This document shows positions 8,186 to 16,131 of a stretch of DNA of 31,305 nucleotides, in pieces. Origin of the DNA: JAZLDV01 sp045614925 (GTDB lineage Bacteria; Bacillota_I; Bacilli_A; Erysipelotrichales; Coprobacillaceae); assembly GCA_045614925.1 (NCBI GenBank), contig JAZLDV010000017.1, forward strand, positions 1 to 31,305, in the 5' to 3' direction. The translations under genes were made by a program, and so were the position numbers. The notes beneath the pieces were generated by a model. That model saw nothing but the letters and a program-made list of their open reading frames with translations, was not told the origin of the DNA and ran no database searches. The first letter of the stretch is position 1. Each line of letters starts with the position of its first letter.

Positions 8186-8918
8186 ATAAGATCTGTTCTA
8201 TAAAATAAACTGACTTCAAATCAATACCTAATGATTCTTTAATATAAGACTGAACCATAGGTGCTAATTTCTTTATATATGTATCTTCTATATGCTTAGT
8301 ATCTATAGATTCAATAGTTATTTTATTTAAATGTCTAAATGCCTTAAGTACATTCACATCATATGTCTTTGTCTTATAATGATGTTCACACAAGAAACCT
8401 CCATCTTCTAAAGATAAAGAGACAACTTTCGTATTTCCACACATGACACATCCATCAACTTCCATCATACATCCATTAACATTTAAAATAAAAATATTAA
8501 ACAGCATATAAATAAGCAGTGGAGAATACCCTTCATCTAATGCCTTCAAAGAAAAATACAGCTGATTGTAATAATCTTCATCAGGTTCATTTTCTCCGAC
8601 ATATCGATAATAATATTCAATTATATAATTAGCTACAATTTCACTTTCTAAATGCTCGTGTATATGTCTAAAATAATGAAGTGGTGATGCTTTCATAAGA
8701 GATGATAATCCTTTTTTTACATTTAATGTCATTTCACTTAAAACAAGTTCCTGACATCCTCTTGCATTTTTACTTGTCAGTTTTCTAACACCTCTTGCAA
8801 CAGCACTTATTTTTCCATATTCTTTTGAATAAAGATGAACTAGACAATCATTTTCTTTATAAGCATTCTTTTTTAAAACAATACATTCACACGATTGTTC
8901 ATTAATAGTCGTCTTCAT
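8184..8918 (-). CDS. recO: DNA repair protein RecO
   Basis: RecO acts with RecF and RecR in recombinational repair by loading RecA onto SSB-coated single strands. The 244-residue protein has the N-terminal OB-fold (about 8-80, with the RecO-typical ENDCLVHLYSKEYGKISAVARG). A helical domain follows, holding a Cys4-type zinc site (C150, C157, C160, C177). The ATG at 8918 is preferred to an in-frame TTG nine bases upstream because MKTTINEQSCEC aligns with the usual beginning; either start overlaps the era 3' end. The era-recO order is standard in Firmicutes. Confidence 0.93.
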   Translation of the reverse strand: MKTTINEQSCECIVLKKNAYKENDCLVHLYSKEYGKISAVARGVRKLTSKNARGCQELVLSEMTLNVKKGLSSLMKASPLHYFRHIHEHLESEIVANYIIEYYYRYVGENEPDEDYYNQLYFSLKALDEGYSPLLIYMLFNIFILNVNGCMMEVDGCVMCGNTKVVSLSLEDGGFLCEHHYKTKTYDVNVLKAFRHLNKITIESIDTKHIEDTYIKKLAPMVQSYIKESLGIDLKSVYFIEQIL

Positions 8919-9795
8919 TATAACCAAACTCTCTTAAATATTTTTGTTTATTTCTCCAATCTCTTTCCACTTTAACAAATAATTCAAGATTAACATGAAC
9001 ACCTAAGAAACGTTTCATTTCTCTTCTCGCATTCTGTCTGATTTTTTTAATCATTGATCCCTGTTTACCTAAGATAATTCCTTTTTGACTTTGTCTATCT
9101 ACAACAATAGCTGCCATAATATCTACGCCATCTTCAAATTCTTCCATTTTCTCAATTACAATAGCGACACTATGAGGAACTTCTTCGTGTGTAAAATATA
9201 AAATCTTTTCTCTAATAAATTCAGCCATAATAAATCTCTCTGGATGATCAGTAATATGATCTTTAGGATAGTACATAATCCCTTCCTGTAATTCATTTTT
9301 CACTAAATTTAATACTGTATCAACATTATTTCCACTTAATGCAGAAATAGGAATCATTTCTTTAAAATCAAATAATTCTTTCCATTCAGTTAATTTTGTT
9401 AATAACTCATCTTTAGAAACTAAATCCGCTTTATTTAATAATAAATAAACAGGACCATCAGCTTCTTTTAAACGAGACGCAATATAACGATCTCCCTTAC
9501 CAATTTTTTCATTTGCAGGTGCAACAAACAATACAATATCCACACCATAAATACTATTTAATGCATTCGTATTCATAAAAGATCCTAAACCATCTTGTGG
9601 TTTATGAATCCCTGGTGTATCCATAAAAATAATTTGTGCTTCATCATCTGTATAAATACCTTGAATCGTATTTCTTGTTGTTTGTGCTGTTGAAGATGTA
9701 ATTGCTAATTTTGTCTGTAAAATATTATTCAACAATGTAGATTTTCCAACATTTGGTCTACCTACAATACTTACAAATCCCGATTTAAAACTCAT
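8902..9795 (-). CDS. era: GTPase Era
   Basis: Era is an essential GTPase that binds 16S rRNA near its 3' end and helps mature the 30S subunit. GTPase motifs are complete: GRPNVGKST (12-20), DTPG (59-62) and NKAD (121-124). A C-terminal KH RNA-binding domain (about 205-280) contains GKQGSMIKKIRQNARREM. Its 297 residues are normal. Its start overlaps the cdd stop by four bases (ATGA), and its end overlaps recO, so the block is tightly coupled. Confidence 0.97.
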   Translation of the reverse strand: MSFKSGFVSIVGRPNVGKSTLLNNILQTKLAITSSTAQTTRNTIQGIYTDDEAQIIFMDTPGIHKPQDGLGSFMNTNALNSIYGVDIVLFVAPANEKIGKGDRYIASRLKEADGPVYLLLNKADLVSKDELLTKLTEWKELFDFKEMIPISALSGNNVDTVLNLVKNELQEGIMYYPKDHITDHPERFIMAEFIREKILYFTHEEVPHSVAIVIEKMEEFEDGVDIMAAIVVDRQSQKGIILGKQGSMIKKIRQNARREMKRFLGVHVNLELFVKVERDWRNKQKYLREFGYNEDDY

Positions 9796-10187
9796 AAACT
9801 TTCTCCTATAAACATTCTAGGCATTAATGCCTCCATATCTGTAACTTCATAATAATCTTTACATCCTAATACAATAGGTGTATGAGGGTGTAATAATTCC
9901 GATAACACCTGTCTGCAAGCGCCACATGGACTCACTAACGGAGTACAATCAGCAACAATTGCAAGTGCTACTATATCATCTTTTCTATATCCTTTGCAAT
10001 AGGCCTGAAAAATTGCATTGCGTTCAGCACACATCGTAGAACCATATGCTGCATTTTCAATATTCGTTCCTAAAATCATTTCTCCATTTTTAAGCAATAA
10101 GCAGGCACCCACCTTAAAAGAAGAATACGGTGAATAAGAATATTCACTTGCCTTAAAAGCCTGATCACATAAATATTGATAATCCAT
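9792..10187 (-). CDS. cdd: Cytidine deaminase
   Basis: This enzyme hydrolyses cytidine and deoxycytidine to uridine and deoxyuridine in pyrimidine salvage. The 131-residue protein shows the zinc site of the homotetrameric class: TMCAERNAIF (zinc ligand C53, catalytic E55) and PCGACRQVLSE (C88, C91). Substrate-binding NIENAAYG (42-49) is intact. It lies between ybeY and era; dgkA, often found between ybeY and cdd in Firmicutes, is absent here. Confidence 0.96.
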   Translation of the reverse strand: MDYQYLCDQAFKASEYSYSPYSSFKVGACLLLKNGEMILGTNIENAAYGSTMCAERNAIFQAYCKGYRKDDIVALAIVADCTPLVSPCGACRQVLSELLHPHTPIVLGCKDYYEVTDMEALMPRMFIGESL

Positions 10188-10191
10188 TATT

Positions 10192-10653
10192 TTATCCTCT
10201 TGTAATATTTAATGAATCTAAAATTTCATTTTGAAGTGCAAACATTTCTTTTGCTTCATCTTCTTCCATATGATCATAACCTAAAAGATGCAAAATACCA
10301 TGTGTAAATAAAAAACACATTTCTCTATAAACACTATGTCCATATTCATTTGCTTGTGCTTTAGCATGATCATAAGAAATAAAAATATCACCTAATGCGC
10401 GAGGCATACCTTCTATATAAAATTCAACACTATCTTCTAACGCAAAACTAATTACATCTGTTGAACGATCAATCTGACGATAATCTCTATTAATTTCATG
10501 TATTCTTTCATCATCTACAATAATACATGATAACTCAATATCGTCTTCTATATTAAGATGATCTAATGTTCTTTGTATTATTCGCATATAATCTTCTTCA
10601 TAGCTATTTTCACATAAATTTTCTTCATCAATATATTCAAAATCAATTGCCAT
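10192..10653 (-). CDS. ybeY: Endoribonuclease YbeY
   Basis: YbeY is a zinc-dependent endoribonuclease involved in 16S rRNA maturation and ribosome quality control. The signature HGILHLLGYDH (zinc-binding H118, H122, H128) and the preceding RSTDVISFAL and LGDIFIS motifs are complete in 153 residues. Its ATG directly follows the TAG of the exporter gene upstream, with GGGTGA as ribosome binding site, so it is probably translationally coupled to that gene. The usual upstream neighbour, phoH, is absent. Confidence 0.96.
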   Translation of the reverse strand: MAIDFEYIDEENLCENSYEEDYMRIIQRTLDHLNIEDDIELSCIIVDDERIHEINRDYRQIDRSTDVISFALEDSVEFYIEGMPRALGDIFISYDHAKAQANEYGHSVYREMCFLFTHGILHLLGYDHMEEDEAKEMFALQNEILDSLNITRG

Positions 10654-12678
10654 CTAATCACCCTTTACTTTAATTCTTTTCTCACTCATTATAACACAAT
10701 CAAAATGCATGTTCATTAAATTTATTTGATGATTCACAATTATATAAATAGACTGTTCTTTTGTTTCTTCTAAATACTTAAACACTTCTTCTAACAATAC
10801 ACTATCCAAATGAGAAAAAGCTTCATCAAAAATATAAACATCCCTCTTCTTTAATAATGCCCTTATTAACGATACAATCTGTCTTTGCCCTAAAGATAAC
10901 GGCTCTCCTTCTACATTTAAAACCTTATCAAACATCTCTATCAGATGATCCTGCTTAAATCTCTTTAACAATTCTACAATCTTATTTCTATCATCAAAAC
11001 AGAAGTTATTATACAGTGTTTCTTCAATAAATAAAGGTTTTTCATCAAGATAGACAATATGTTCATATAAAGACAATCTATCAATTTCTCTTAATTCAAC
11101 ATCATTAATATAAATTTCTCCACTATAATTATAATCATATCCCAATAATAGCTTTAACAATGTAGATTTACCACTCCCACTTAATCCACTCAAAATAACA
11201 CTTCTATGAATTGTCCAATCAAGATGTTCAACAATAGGAACTCCATAACTATAGCTATATTCTATATGATCAAAACATATAGATTGAATAGGTGGGCATT
11301 TCATCTTTCTTTCATATGTATTTTCTTTATATTTTTTAAGTTTTTCATAAAGCAAGCACATATGCTGATAATGTGCATACATTGCTATATTATTCATAAG
11401 CGGAGATAAACAATATGTCATAAGCATATAAAACATAAACATCATCCCTAAAGACAAACGATGATGAAAATAAAAATAAAAACCTATAAACATAATAATC
11501 AGATAAAAACTATAAATAATAATCTGATTATAAAAATAAAGTTTGTATGAATGCACTTCTGTTTTCTTTTTATTATGTATAAAGTTAAAGAAATCATATT
11601 CATGAATATGTTTATACATTTTATAAAGATGATTCATTTGAATCATCTTTGTGCTTTTAATTATAGATAATAATTGAGATGAATATATATAATATGATTC
11701 CATATACTCTTTCTGATAACGTTTTAATGACTTTAATATCTTAATAGACACAAATATAATAGCCACAAACATCATTAGAACTACACTTAAAAGAATAGGA
11801 TTAGCAAAATACATACCAAGTATAAAAACAACAATACATATTCCATCTACAAAAACATTTTCAATAAGAACTGCACTCATCTCACTTAAATCAAAAAGAC
11901 TTAAAAGTTCACTATGCTTATATCCATCTTCATCATTTATAAAATGAGAATTCATGACACGTTCAACACTCTCTTTAACCATATCTTCATCCAAATAAAT
12001 TCTTAACTTTAATAAATCTTTAGATTTAAGATAATGAAAAACAGACTTCATCATCTCACATCCAACATACGCAATAATACCACTTCCTACAATAAAAAAA
12101 GATGAATCACTATCAACATAATCAACAACCCATTTAAAAAACAGACTGCTTATATAACCCAAAATAGAAATCAGTATCCCTTTTCTTATAATAGTTTTCA
12201 TTTCACTTCTATAAACAAAAAACAGATTTTTTAAATAACCAAGATAAGTATCTCTTTTTTGCACATGTACACTGCCAACATGATGAATCATTATACACCT
12301 TTGTGTATAATGATTCATATCTTCTTTTGAATAACTCACAAGTCCAACACAAGGATCTGCAACAATATATTTATCTTTTTTTATTTCATATAAAACAACA
12401 TAATGTCCTATTCCTTCTTTTTCCATAAATAATATACATGGTCTTTTCAATTCTTTTTGAAGCGTTTCTAAAGATGCTTCATAAGCATTTGCTTCAATAT
12501 TATAAGATAAAAGACATTGCATCATTCCATGCATACTAATTCCTAAATGGCTCATACGTGTTCTTTTTTTGATTTCTTTAATTTCTTCTTTATAACCATA
12601 ATATTGTAAAATCATTGCGATACAAAAGGCTCCACAAGCCTTTTGTTCATCTTGAATAAGTACTGGATATTTCTTCAT
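10654..12678 (-). CDS. Peptidase-containing ABC exporter (C39 peptidase, membrane and ATPase domains)
   Basis: This protein of about 674 residues has the layout of exporters that cleave double-glycine leader peptides and export the product. The N-terminal C39 protease domain (1-130) has the oxyanion Gln9, catalytic Cys15 in KACGAFC, His92 in GHYVVLY and Asp108. A transmembrane region of about 300 residues follows. The ATPase has Walker A GLSGSGKST, signature LSLGQRQ, Walker B VYIFDEA and switch His in NHQ. The Q-loop position reads LDEKPLF, with Glu where Gln is usual. The ATG at 12678 is chosen over 12693 because GGAGG lies six bases before it. No accessory factor, immunity gene or obvious precursor lies beside it. 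It sits between the deacetylase and ybeY, coupled to ybeY. Confidence 0.88.
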   Translation of the reverse strand: MKKYPVLIQDEQKACGAFCIAMILQYYGYKEEIKEIKKRTRMSHLGISMHGMMQCLLSYNIEANAYEASLETLQKELKRPCILFMEKEGIGHYVVLYEIKKDKYIVADPCVGLVSYSKEDMNHYTQRCIMIHHVGSVHVQKRDTYLGYLKNLFFVYRSEMKTIIRKGILISILGYISSLFFKWVVDYVDSDSSFFIVGSGIIAYVGCEMMKSVFHYLKSKDLLKLRIYLDEDMVKESVERVMNSHFINDEDGYKHSELLSLFDLSEMSAVLIENVFVDGICIVVFILGMYFANPILLSVVLMMFVAIIFVSIKILKSLKRYQKEYMESYYIYSSQLLSIIKSTKMIQMNHLYKMYKHIHEYDFFNFIHNKKKTEVHSYKLYFYNQIIIYSFYLIIMFIGFYFYFHHRLSLGMMFMFYMLMTYCLSPLMNNIAMYAHYQHMCLLYEKLKKYKENTYERKMKCPPIQSICFDHIEYSYSYGVPIVEHLDWTIHRSVILSGLSGSGKSTLLKLLLGYDYNYSGEIYINDVELREIDRLSLYEHIVYLDEKPLFIEETLYNNFCFDDRNKIVELLKRFKQDHLIEMFDKVLNVEGEPLSLGQRQIVSLIRALLKKRDVYIFDEAFSHLDSVLLEEVFKYLEETKEQSIYIIVNHQINLMNMHFDCVIMSEKRIKVKGD

Positions 12679-12737
12679 AATCATCCTCCACATTTCATCC
12701 TCTTACTTACTTATTCATATTTAATCTTCTATTTACT

Positions 12738-13835
12738 TTATAAATTCATAATTATCTTTTCATAAGTATCAATCATCGTGATAAGAATAGATTCATCAAA
12801 ATTAAAATAAGATGTATGAAGAAAAGAAGTAGAACCTGTACCTATAAACATAAATACACTTGGAATATCTTTTTGATAATATGAAAAATCTTCAGAAAGC
12901 ATATAAGGATTTTCTAATAAATATAAAGGTAAAAAAGTTGAGAGTTTTTTATAAAGTAATTCATTATTCTTAACTGCAGGATAAAATGCTCTACATTTGC
13001 TTTCAATCTTACAATCATTATATTTTATTAGAGTATGATGGATAAGATTAATCTGTTCTTTTAATTTTTTTAAAGATTCTTCATCCTTTGCTCTTAATGT
13101 TCCTTTCATTTTCACAAAATCACATACAATATTTCTTGCATTCCCTCCACTTATTTTTCCTATATGAATAAAAGAAGAAGACGTATTTAAAGAACGATAT
13201 TGAAATAAAAGCTGACTCGCTATTTGAATACTATCAATTCCCTGATTTCTTAATCCTACATGACTCATTTTTCCTTTTATACAAATATCAATTTCTTCAC
13301 TTGCATACATCATTGTTGTATGAGAAGAAACAATATGATGTTTCTTTATATAAGGCATAATATGGAAACCAAAAATTGCATCTATATGATAATGAGATTT
13401 TAAATAAGAAGATATACTTTTTGCTCCACTTCCACTTTCTTCACTATTTTGAAATATAAGTATAATATTATATTTTAATTTTTTATCTTTAATTCTTCTT
13501 GCAAGTCCTAATAATGCGGCACTATGGCCATCATGTCCACATGCATGCATAAGCCCTGGATGACAAGATGCATAAGATACCTGTGTTTCTTCATGTATAG
13601 GCAATCCATCTATATCCGCTCTAAACGCTAGAGTTCTTGGCTGATTATGGTCAATATAAACAACAATACCTGTATTACTTACAATCTCATACTTATATCC
13701 TAAATCATCTAACTGCTTTTGAATATATGCACTTGTTTTGTATTCTAAATTAGAAAGTTCAGGAATACTATGAAGATCTCTTCTATATTCTTTTACTACC
13801 TTAAATTCATATTGATCGCTATTTTCTTTGATAGA
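12738..13835 (-). CDS. M20-family N-acetyldiaminopimelate deacetylase-like amidohydrolase, start codon not identifiable
   Basis: The product removes acetate from an N-acyl amino acid; next to dapH the likely substrate is N-acetyl-LL-diaminopimelate. M20D motifs are complete: HACGHDGHSAALLG, EESGSGAKS, GFHIMPY and SEDFSYY near the C-terminus. The family's N-terminus is also encoded: in-frame codons upstream of the TTG at 13604 give EYRRDLHSIPELSNLEYKTS and AFRADIDGLPIHEE. The frame stays open to a TGA at 13836-13838, inside dapH, but has no ATG, GTG or TTG before the conserved RRDLH segment. An ATG at the right place (minus strand 13811-13809) is in the dapH frame, offset by one base. Starting at TTG 13604 would delete about 65 conserved residues. 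The coordinates given are the full open frame. Explanations are a rare start codon, a frameshift mutation, a sequence error or recoding from dapH. Confidence 0.75.
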   Translation of the reverse strand, partial: SIKENSDQYEFKVVKEYRRDLHSIPELSNLEYKTSAYIQKQLDDLGYKYEIVSNTGIVVYIDHNQPRTLAFRADIDGLPIHEETQVSYASCHPGLMHACGHDGHSAALLGLARRIKDKKLKYNIILIFQNSEESGSGAKSISSYLKSHYHIDAIFGFHIMPYIKKHHIVSSHTTMMYASEEIDICIKGKMSHVGLRNQGIDSIQIASQLLFQYRSLNTSSSFIHIGKISGGNARNIVCDFVKMKGTLRAKDEESLKKLKEQINLIHHTLIKYNDCKIESKCRAFYPAVKNNELLYKKLSTFLPLYLLENPYMLSEDFSYYQKDIPSVFMFIGTGSTSFLHTSYFNFDESILITMIDTYEKIIMNL

Positions 13836-14452
13836 TCATCATCTCTTTCTTTAATTACTTTTGCAGGATTTCCTGCAACAGCTGTATTTTCTAAAACATC
13901 ATGAAGAACAATACTCCCTGCTCCTATAACTGCATTTTTCCCAACATGAACACCTTCAACAATAACAGCATTTGCACCTACAAATACTCCATCTTCTATT
14001 TCTACACATTTATCTGAATAAGGTTCAATATTCCCCGCAAGAACACTTCCTGCCCCAATATGACAATAATCTCCTATCTTTACATTTCCTCCAATAACAC
14101 AGTTCATATCAATCATTGTACCTGCACCTATAGATGCACCTTTATTAATAACTGCTCCCATCATAATAATGGCATCTTTTTTTATATCTGCACTTTGTCT
14201 AATTATTGCACCTGGTTCTATTCTGGCATCAAAATCATTATAATCTGCTAAATCACAAATACTGTTTTTAAACATATATTCTTTATAACGCACACTACAT
14301 CCATTTTCTTCAATATATGTGTTTATACATCTTTCTTCCCCTATCAGGACTCTATAATCACTATCTCCTAAAATAAAAATATCATCTGACTTTTTAAAAT
14401 GATGAGCATGAACATAAACTTTTACAAGTGTCTTTTTCATATGTCCCAACAT
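13796..14452 (-). CDS. dapH: 2,3,4,5-tetrahydropyridine-2,6-dicarboxylate N-acetyltransferase DapH
   Basis: DapH acetylates tetrahydrodipicolinate in the acetylase variant of the diaminopimelate/lysine pathway. The N-terminal 70 residues are the family-specific domain. The rest is a left-handed beta-helix of hexapeptide repeats containing ARIEPGAIIR, IMMGAVINKGASIGAGTMID and CHIGAGSVLAGNIEP, characteristic of DapH rather than DapD. At 218 residues it is slightly short, and the C-terminal end (IAINMNLR) differs from the usual family tail. AAAGGGG lies shortly before the ATG. The next gene is the predicted deacetylase of the same pathway, whose open frame overlaps the last dapH codons. Confidence 0.92.
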   Translation of the reverse strand: MLGHMKKTLVKVYVHAHHFKKSDDIFILGDSDYRVLIGEERCINTYIEENGCSVRYKEYMFKNSICDLADYNDFDARIEPGAIIRQSADIKKDAIIMMGAVINKGASIGAGTMIDMNCVIGGNVKIGDYCHIGAGSVLAGNIEPYSDKCVEIEDGVFVGANAVIVEGVHVGKNAVIGAGSIVLHDVLENTAVAGNPAKVIKERDDDLSKKIAINMNLR

Positions 14453-14492
14453 ATTCCCCTTTCATTTGCATATTCTATATATAGGTGAAACT

Positions 14493-14579
14493 ATGAAATA
14501 TATGCTAAAAAAAATAAATAGAATCTTATTTTTATTTGTTATTCTCTTATCTATTATGATTGTCTCTTATTATCGTTAA
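14493..14579 (+). CDS. Possible small membrane peptide (28 residues)
   Basis: An ORF starting MKYMLKKINRILFLFV and ending IMIVSYYR encodes a basic N-terminus, one hydrophobic segment (about residues 11-26) and a short basic end, as in single-span small membrane peptides. AGGTGA lies about four bases before the ATG. It is divergent from dapH and lies upstream of the tRNA-His promoter. No clear promoter or terminator is visible and it does not match a family I recognise. Chance occurrence in AT-rich DNA is a real alternative. Confidence 0.35.
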   Translation: MKYMLKKINRILFLFVILLSIMIVSYYR

Positions 14580-14641
14580 AAAAGAATTTTGAGTATGGTG
14601 TAAATAATTTTAAAAAAAATAAATTTTTTTACAAAAAAGTC

Positions 14642-14670
14642 TTTACATTTTAATACAAATAGTGTAATAT
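14642..14670 (+). promoter_or_regulatory. tRNA-His promoter
   Basis: TTTACA (14642-14647) and TAATAT (14665-14670) are spaced by 17 bases, 22 bases upstream of the tRNA-His gene. This is a good SigA promoter. It is also the nearest clear promoter upstream of luxS. Confidence 0.7.
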
Positions 14671-14692
14671 AACATTTGTCGATAAGAGACAT

Positions 14693-14769
14693 GGCGATCG
14701 TGGCGAAGTGGTTAACGCACCGGATTGTGGCTCCGGCATTCGAGGGTTCGATTCCCTTCGATCGCCCCA
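14693..14769 (+). tRNA. tRNA-His (anticodon GTG)
   Basis: A full cloverleaf is present. The acceptor strand begins with the extra 5' G (G-1) diagnostic of histidine tRNA, followed by GCGATCG pairing with CGATCGC. C73 is opposite G-1 and CCA is encoded. The anticodon GTG is at 14727-14729 in a CGGAT/CTCCG-type stem, and the T arm contains GGTTCGATTCC. Confidence 0.97.
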
Positions 14770-14780
14770 TTTAAAAAGAT

Positions 14781-14801
14781 AACTCCGAAAGGAGTTTTTT
14801 T
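14781..14801 (+). terminator. Terminator between tRNA-His and luxS
   Basis: AACTCC-GAAA-GGAGTT forms a 6-bp stem with a stable tetraloop and is followed by a T run. It ends only about 20 bases before the luxS start, leaving no room for a separate luxS promoter after it. Confidence 0.8.
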
Positions 14802-14822
14802 ATTATATAAGGGAGAAAAAAC

Positions 14823-15269
14823 ATGGAAAGAATAGCTAGTTTTTGTGTAGATCATACACAATTAAAAAAAGGAATTTATATTTCAAGACAAGATTATGAT
14901 TTAACAACTTTCGATATTAGAATGTGTGAGCCTAATGTAGATGAATGTTTAGATCCTAAAGCTGCTCATACAATCGAACATATTGGTGCAACATTACTTA
15001 GAAACGGACAATACAAAGATTCTATTATTTATTTTGGTCCAATGGGATGTATGACAGGTTTCTATCTAATTACTAAAGATTTAGATTTTGAAACTGTTAA
15101 AACATTAGTTAAAGATGTAATGAGTAAAGTTGCAACTTGGAATGATGCTATTCCTGGAGCTAAAGAAGAAGAATGTGGAAATTACACATATATGGATTTA
15201 GAAAAAGCAAAAGCAAGTGCACAATTCTTTGTGAATGCAAATTTAGAATTTGAATATCATTACTTATAA
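14823..15269 (+). CDS. luxS: S-ribosylhomocysteine lyase LuxS
   Basis: LuxS cleaves S-ribosylhomocysteine to homocysteine and 4,5-dihydroxypentane-2,3-dione, the precursor of autoinducer-2, and recycles methyl-cycle by-products. The metal site HTIEH (H49, E52 and H53 region), the catalytic Cys76 in GPMGCMTGFY and the zinc ligand Cys118 in EECGNY are present in a normal-length protein (148 residues). GGGAG lies just upstream of the ATG. No own promoter is evident; transcription may come from the tRNA-His promoter by read-through of the intervening terminator. Confidence 0.95.
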   Translation: MERIASFCVDHTQLKKGIYISRQDYDLTTFDIRMCEPNVDECLDPKAAHTIEHIGATLLRNGQYKDSIIYFGPMGCMTGFYLITKDLDFETVKTLVKDVMSKVATWNDAIPGAKEEECGNYTYMDLEKAKASAQFFVNANLEFEYHYL

Positions 15270-15273
15270 AATA

Positions 15274-15299
15274 AAAATCCTCTTTCGAGGATTTTTTCT
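15274..15299. terminator. Bidirectional terminator between luxS and the GNAT gene
   Basis: AAAATCCTC-TTTC-GAGGATTTT (15274-15282 and 15287-15295) is followed by T residues on the plus strand and by ATTTTTATTTTA on the minus strand. It lies between the convergent ends of luxS and the acetyltransferase gene. Confidence 0.8.
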
Positions 15300-15314
15300 T
15301 TTATATAAATTATA

Positions 15315-15764
15315 TTAACAACGTCTATATAATCTGCTTAACTCTCCATCATCGCATTCAACCATACATACAAATTCAAAATCATATTTTTCATAAAAAC
15401 CAACATGATTTGTAACAAGATAAACTGGAGAAATACCTTTTATTTTCAGATCATTTACTGCTTTACTAAGCAAAACACCTGCAATTCCTTGACATCTATG
15501 TTGTTTTAAAGTATATACGGCACAAATATTAGGCAAAAGATCAACTCTTTTATGAAAATCATTTTCTATAACACCTAATCCAGCAACAATTTCATTATTA
15601 TACAAACAAAGATACCACCCATATTCAGTTTCATTATTCAAATATGCGCTCATACATTGTTCATATGCTTTTTCTTCTACATTCCACTTATCACTAAACC
15701 ATTTTGCAGCACCCTTTAATAACTCAGGCTTCTCCTTTAATGAAATATAAGTATAATTTTTCAT
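15315..15764 (-). CDS. GNAT family N-acetyltransferase
   Basis: This 149-residue protein has the GNAT fold. Motif A, which binds the pyrophosphate of acetyl-CoA, is HRCQGIAGVLLSKA (about 93-106), preceded by a beta strand NICAVYTL. The terminal VTNHVGFYEKYDFEFV is the usual beta5/alpha4 segment. The substrate cannot be predicted. Its ATG immediately follows the TAA of the upstream membrane protein gene, so the two are probably translated together. Confidence 0.85.
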   Translation of the reverse strand: MKNYTYISLKEKPELLKGAAKWFSDKWNVEEKAYEQCMSAYLNNETEYGWYLCLYNNEIVAGLGVIENDFHKRVDLLPNICAVYTLKQHRCQGIAGVLLSKAVNDLKIKGISPVYLVTNHVGFYEKYDFEFVCMVECDDGELSRLYRRC

Positions 15765-16100
15765 TTACTCTTTACCTTCAATCTTATATTTCTTCTCTAT
15801 TTGCTTATATGTATATACAAGCACTATTAAACCTAATGTACAAGATAACACAAGCATAATAAACGCGATAAAAGGACTTATACTATGCATAACTGCCGTT
15901 AATAGATACCACAATGAATAACATTTCCACATTATGCTATTTGCATAATTATATTTTTTTATATCTTTAATCGAAGATGATTCAACTTTTATTCCACTAT
16001 AAAAATTCATTGGTTCTTTTTTATTTTTTGCAATATGCCCTATTGTGTAAAATACAAATGTACACAATAACATAATAAAATACCAGATAATCGATTCCAT
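15765..16100 (-). CDS. Small integral membrane protein, function unknown
   Basis: This 111-residue protein has an N-terminal hydrophobic helix (about 4-22), a polar loop with PMNFYSGIKVESSSIKDIKK, and two further hydrophobic helices (about 58-75 and 77-97) ending in a basic tail. The F(W/Y)SGIKV loop recalls small Firmicute membrane proteins of the SdpI/DUF3784 type, but that assignment is weak. No clear ribosome binding site precedes the ATG, which lies eight bases beyond the stem of the mrp terminator. It is adjacent to the GNAT gene. Confidence 0.65.
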   Translation of the reverse strand: MESIIWYFIMLLCTFVFYTIGHIAKNKKEPMNFYSGIKVESSSIKDIKKYNYANSIMWKCYSLWYLLTAVMHSISPFIAFIMLVLSCTLGLIVLVYTYKQIEKKYKIEGKE

Positions 16101-16102
16101 AT

Positions 16103-16131
16103 TGAATAAAAGACATAGTAAACTATGTCTT
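16103..16131 (-). terminator. mrp terminator
   Basis: AAGACATAG-TTTA-CTATGTCTT (minus strand, 16131-16110) is followed by TTATT. The 9-bp stem overlaps the last bases of the Mrp gene. The next gene on the same strand starts eight bases beyond the stem. Confidence 0.7.

Noticed and set aside
12738..13604. Short deacetylase starting at TTG 13604 as the real gene
   Set aside because: It would delete the conserved N-terminal M20 segments that are encoded in frame just upstream, and no ribosome binding site precedes this TTG.
14576..14770. 64-residue minus-strand ORF across the tRNA-His gene
   Set aside because: Its N-terminal half is the reverse complement of the tRNA; a common artefact.
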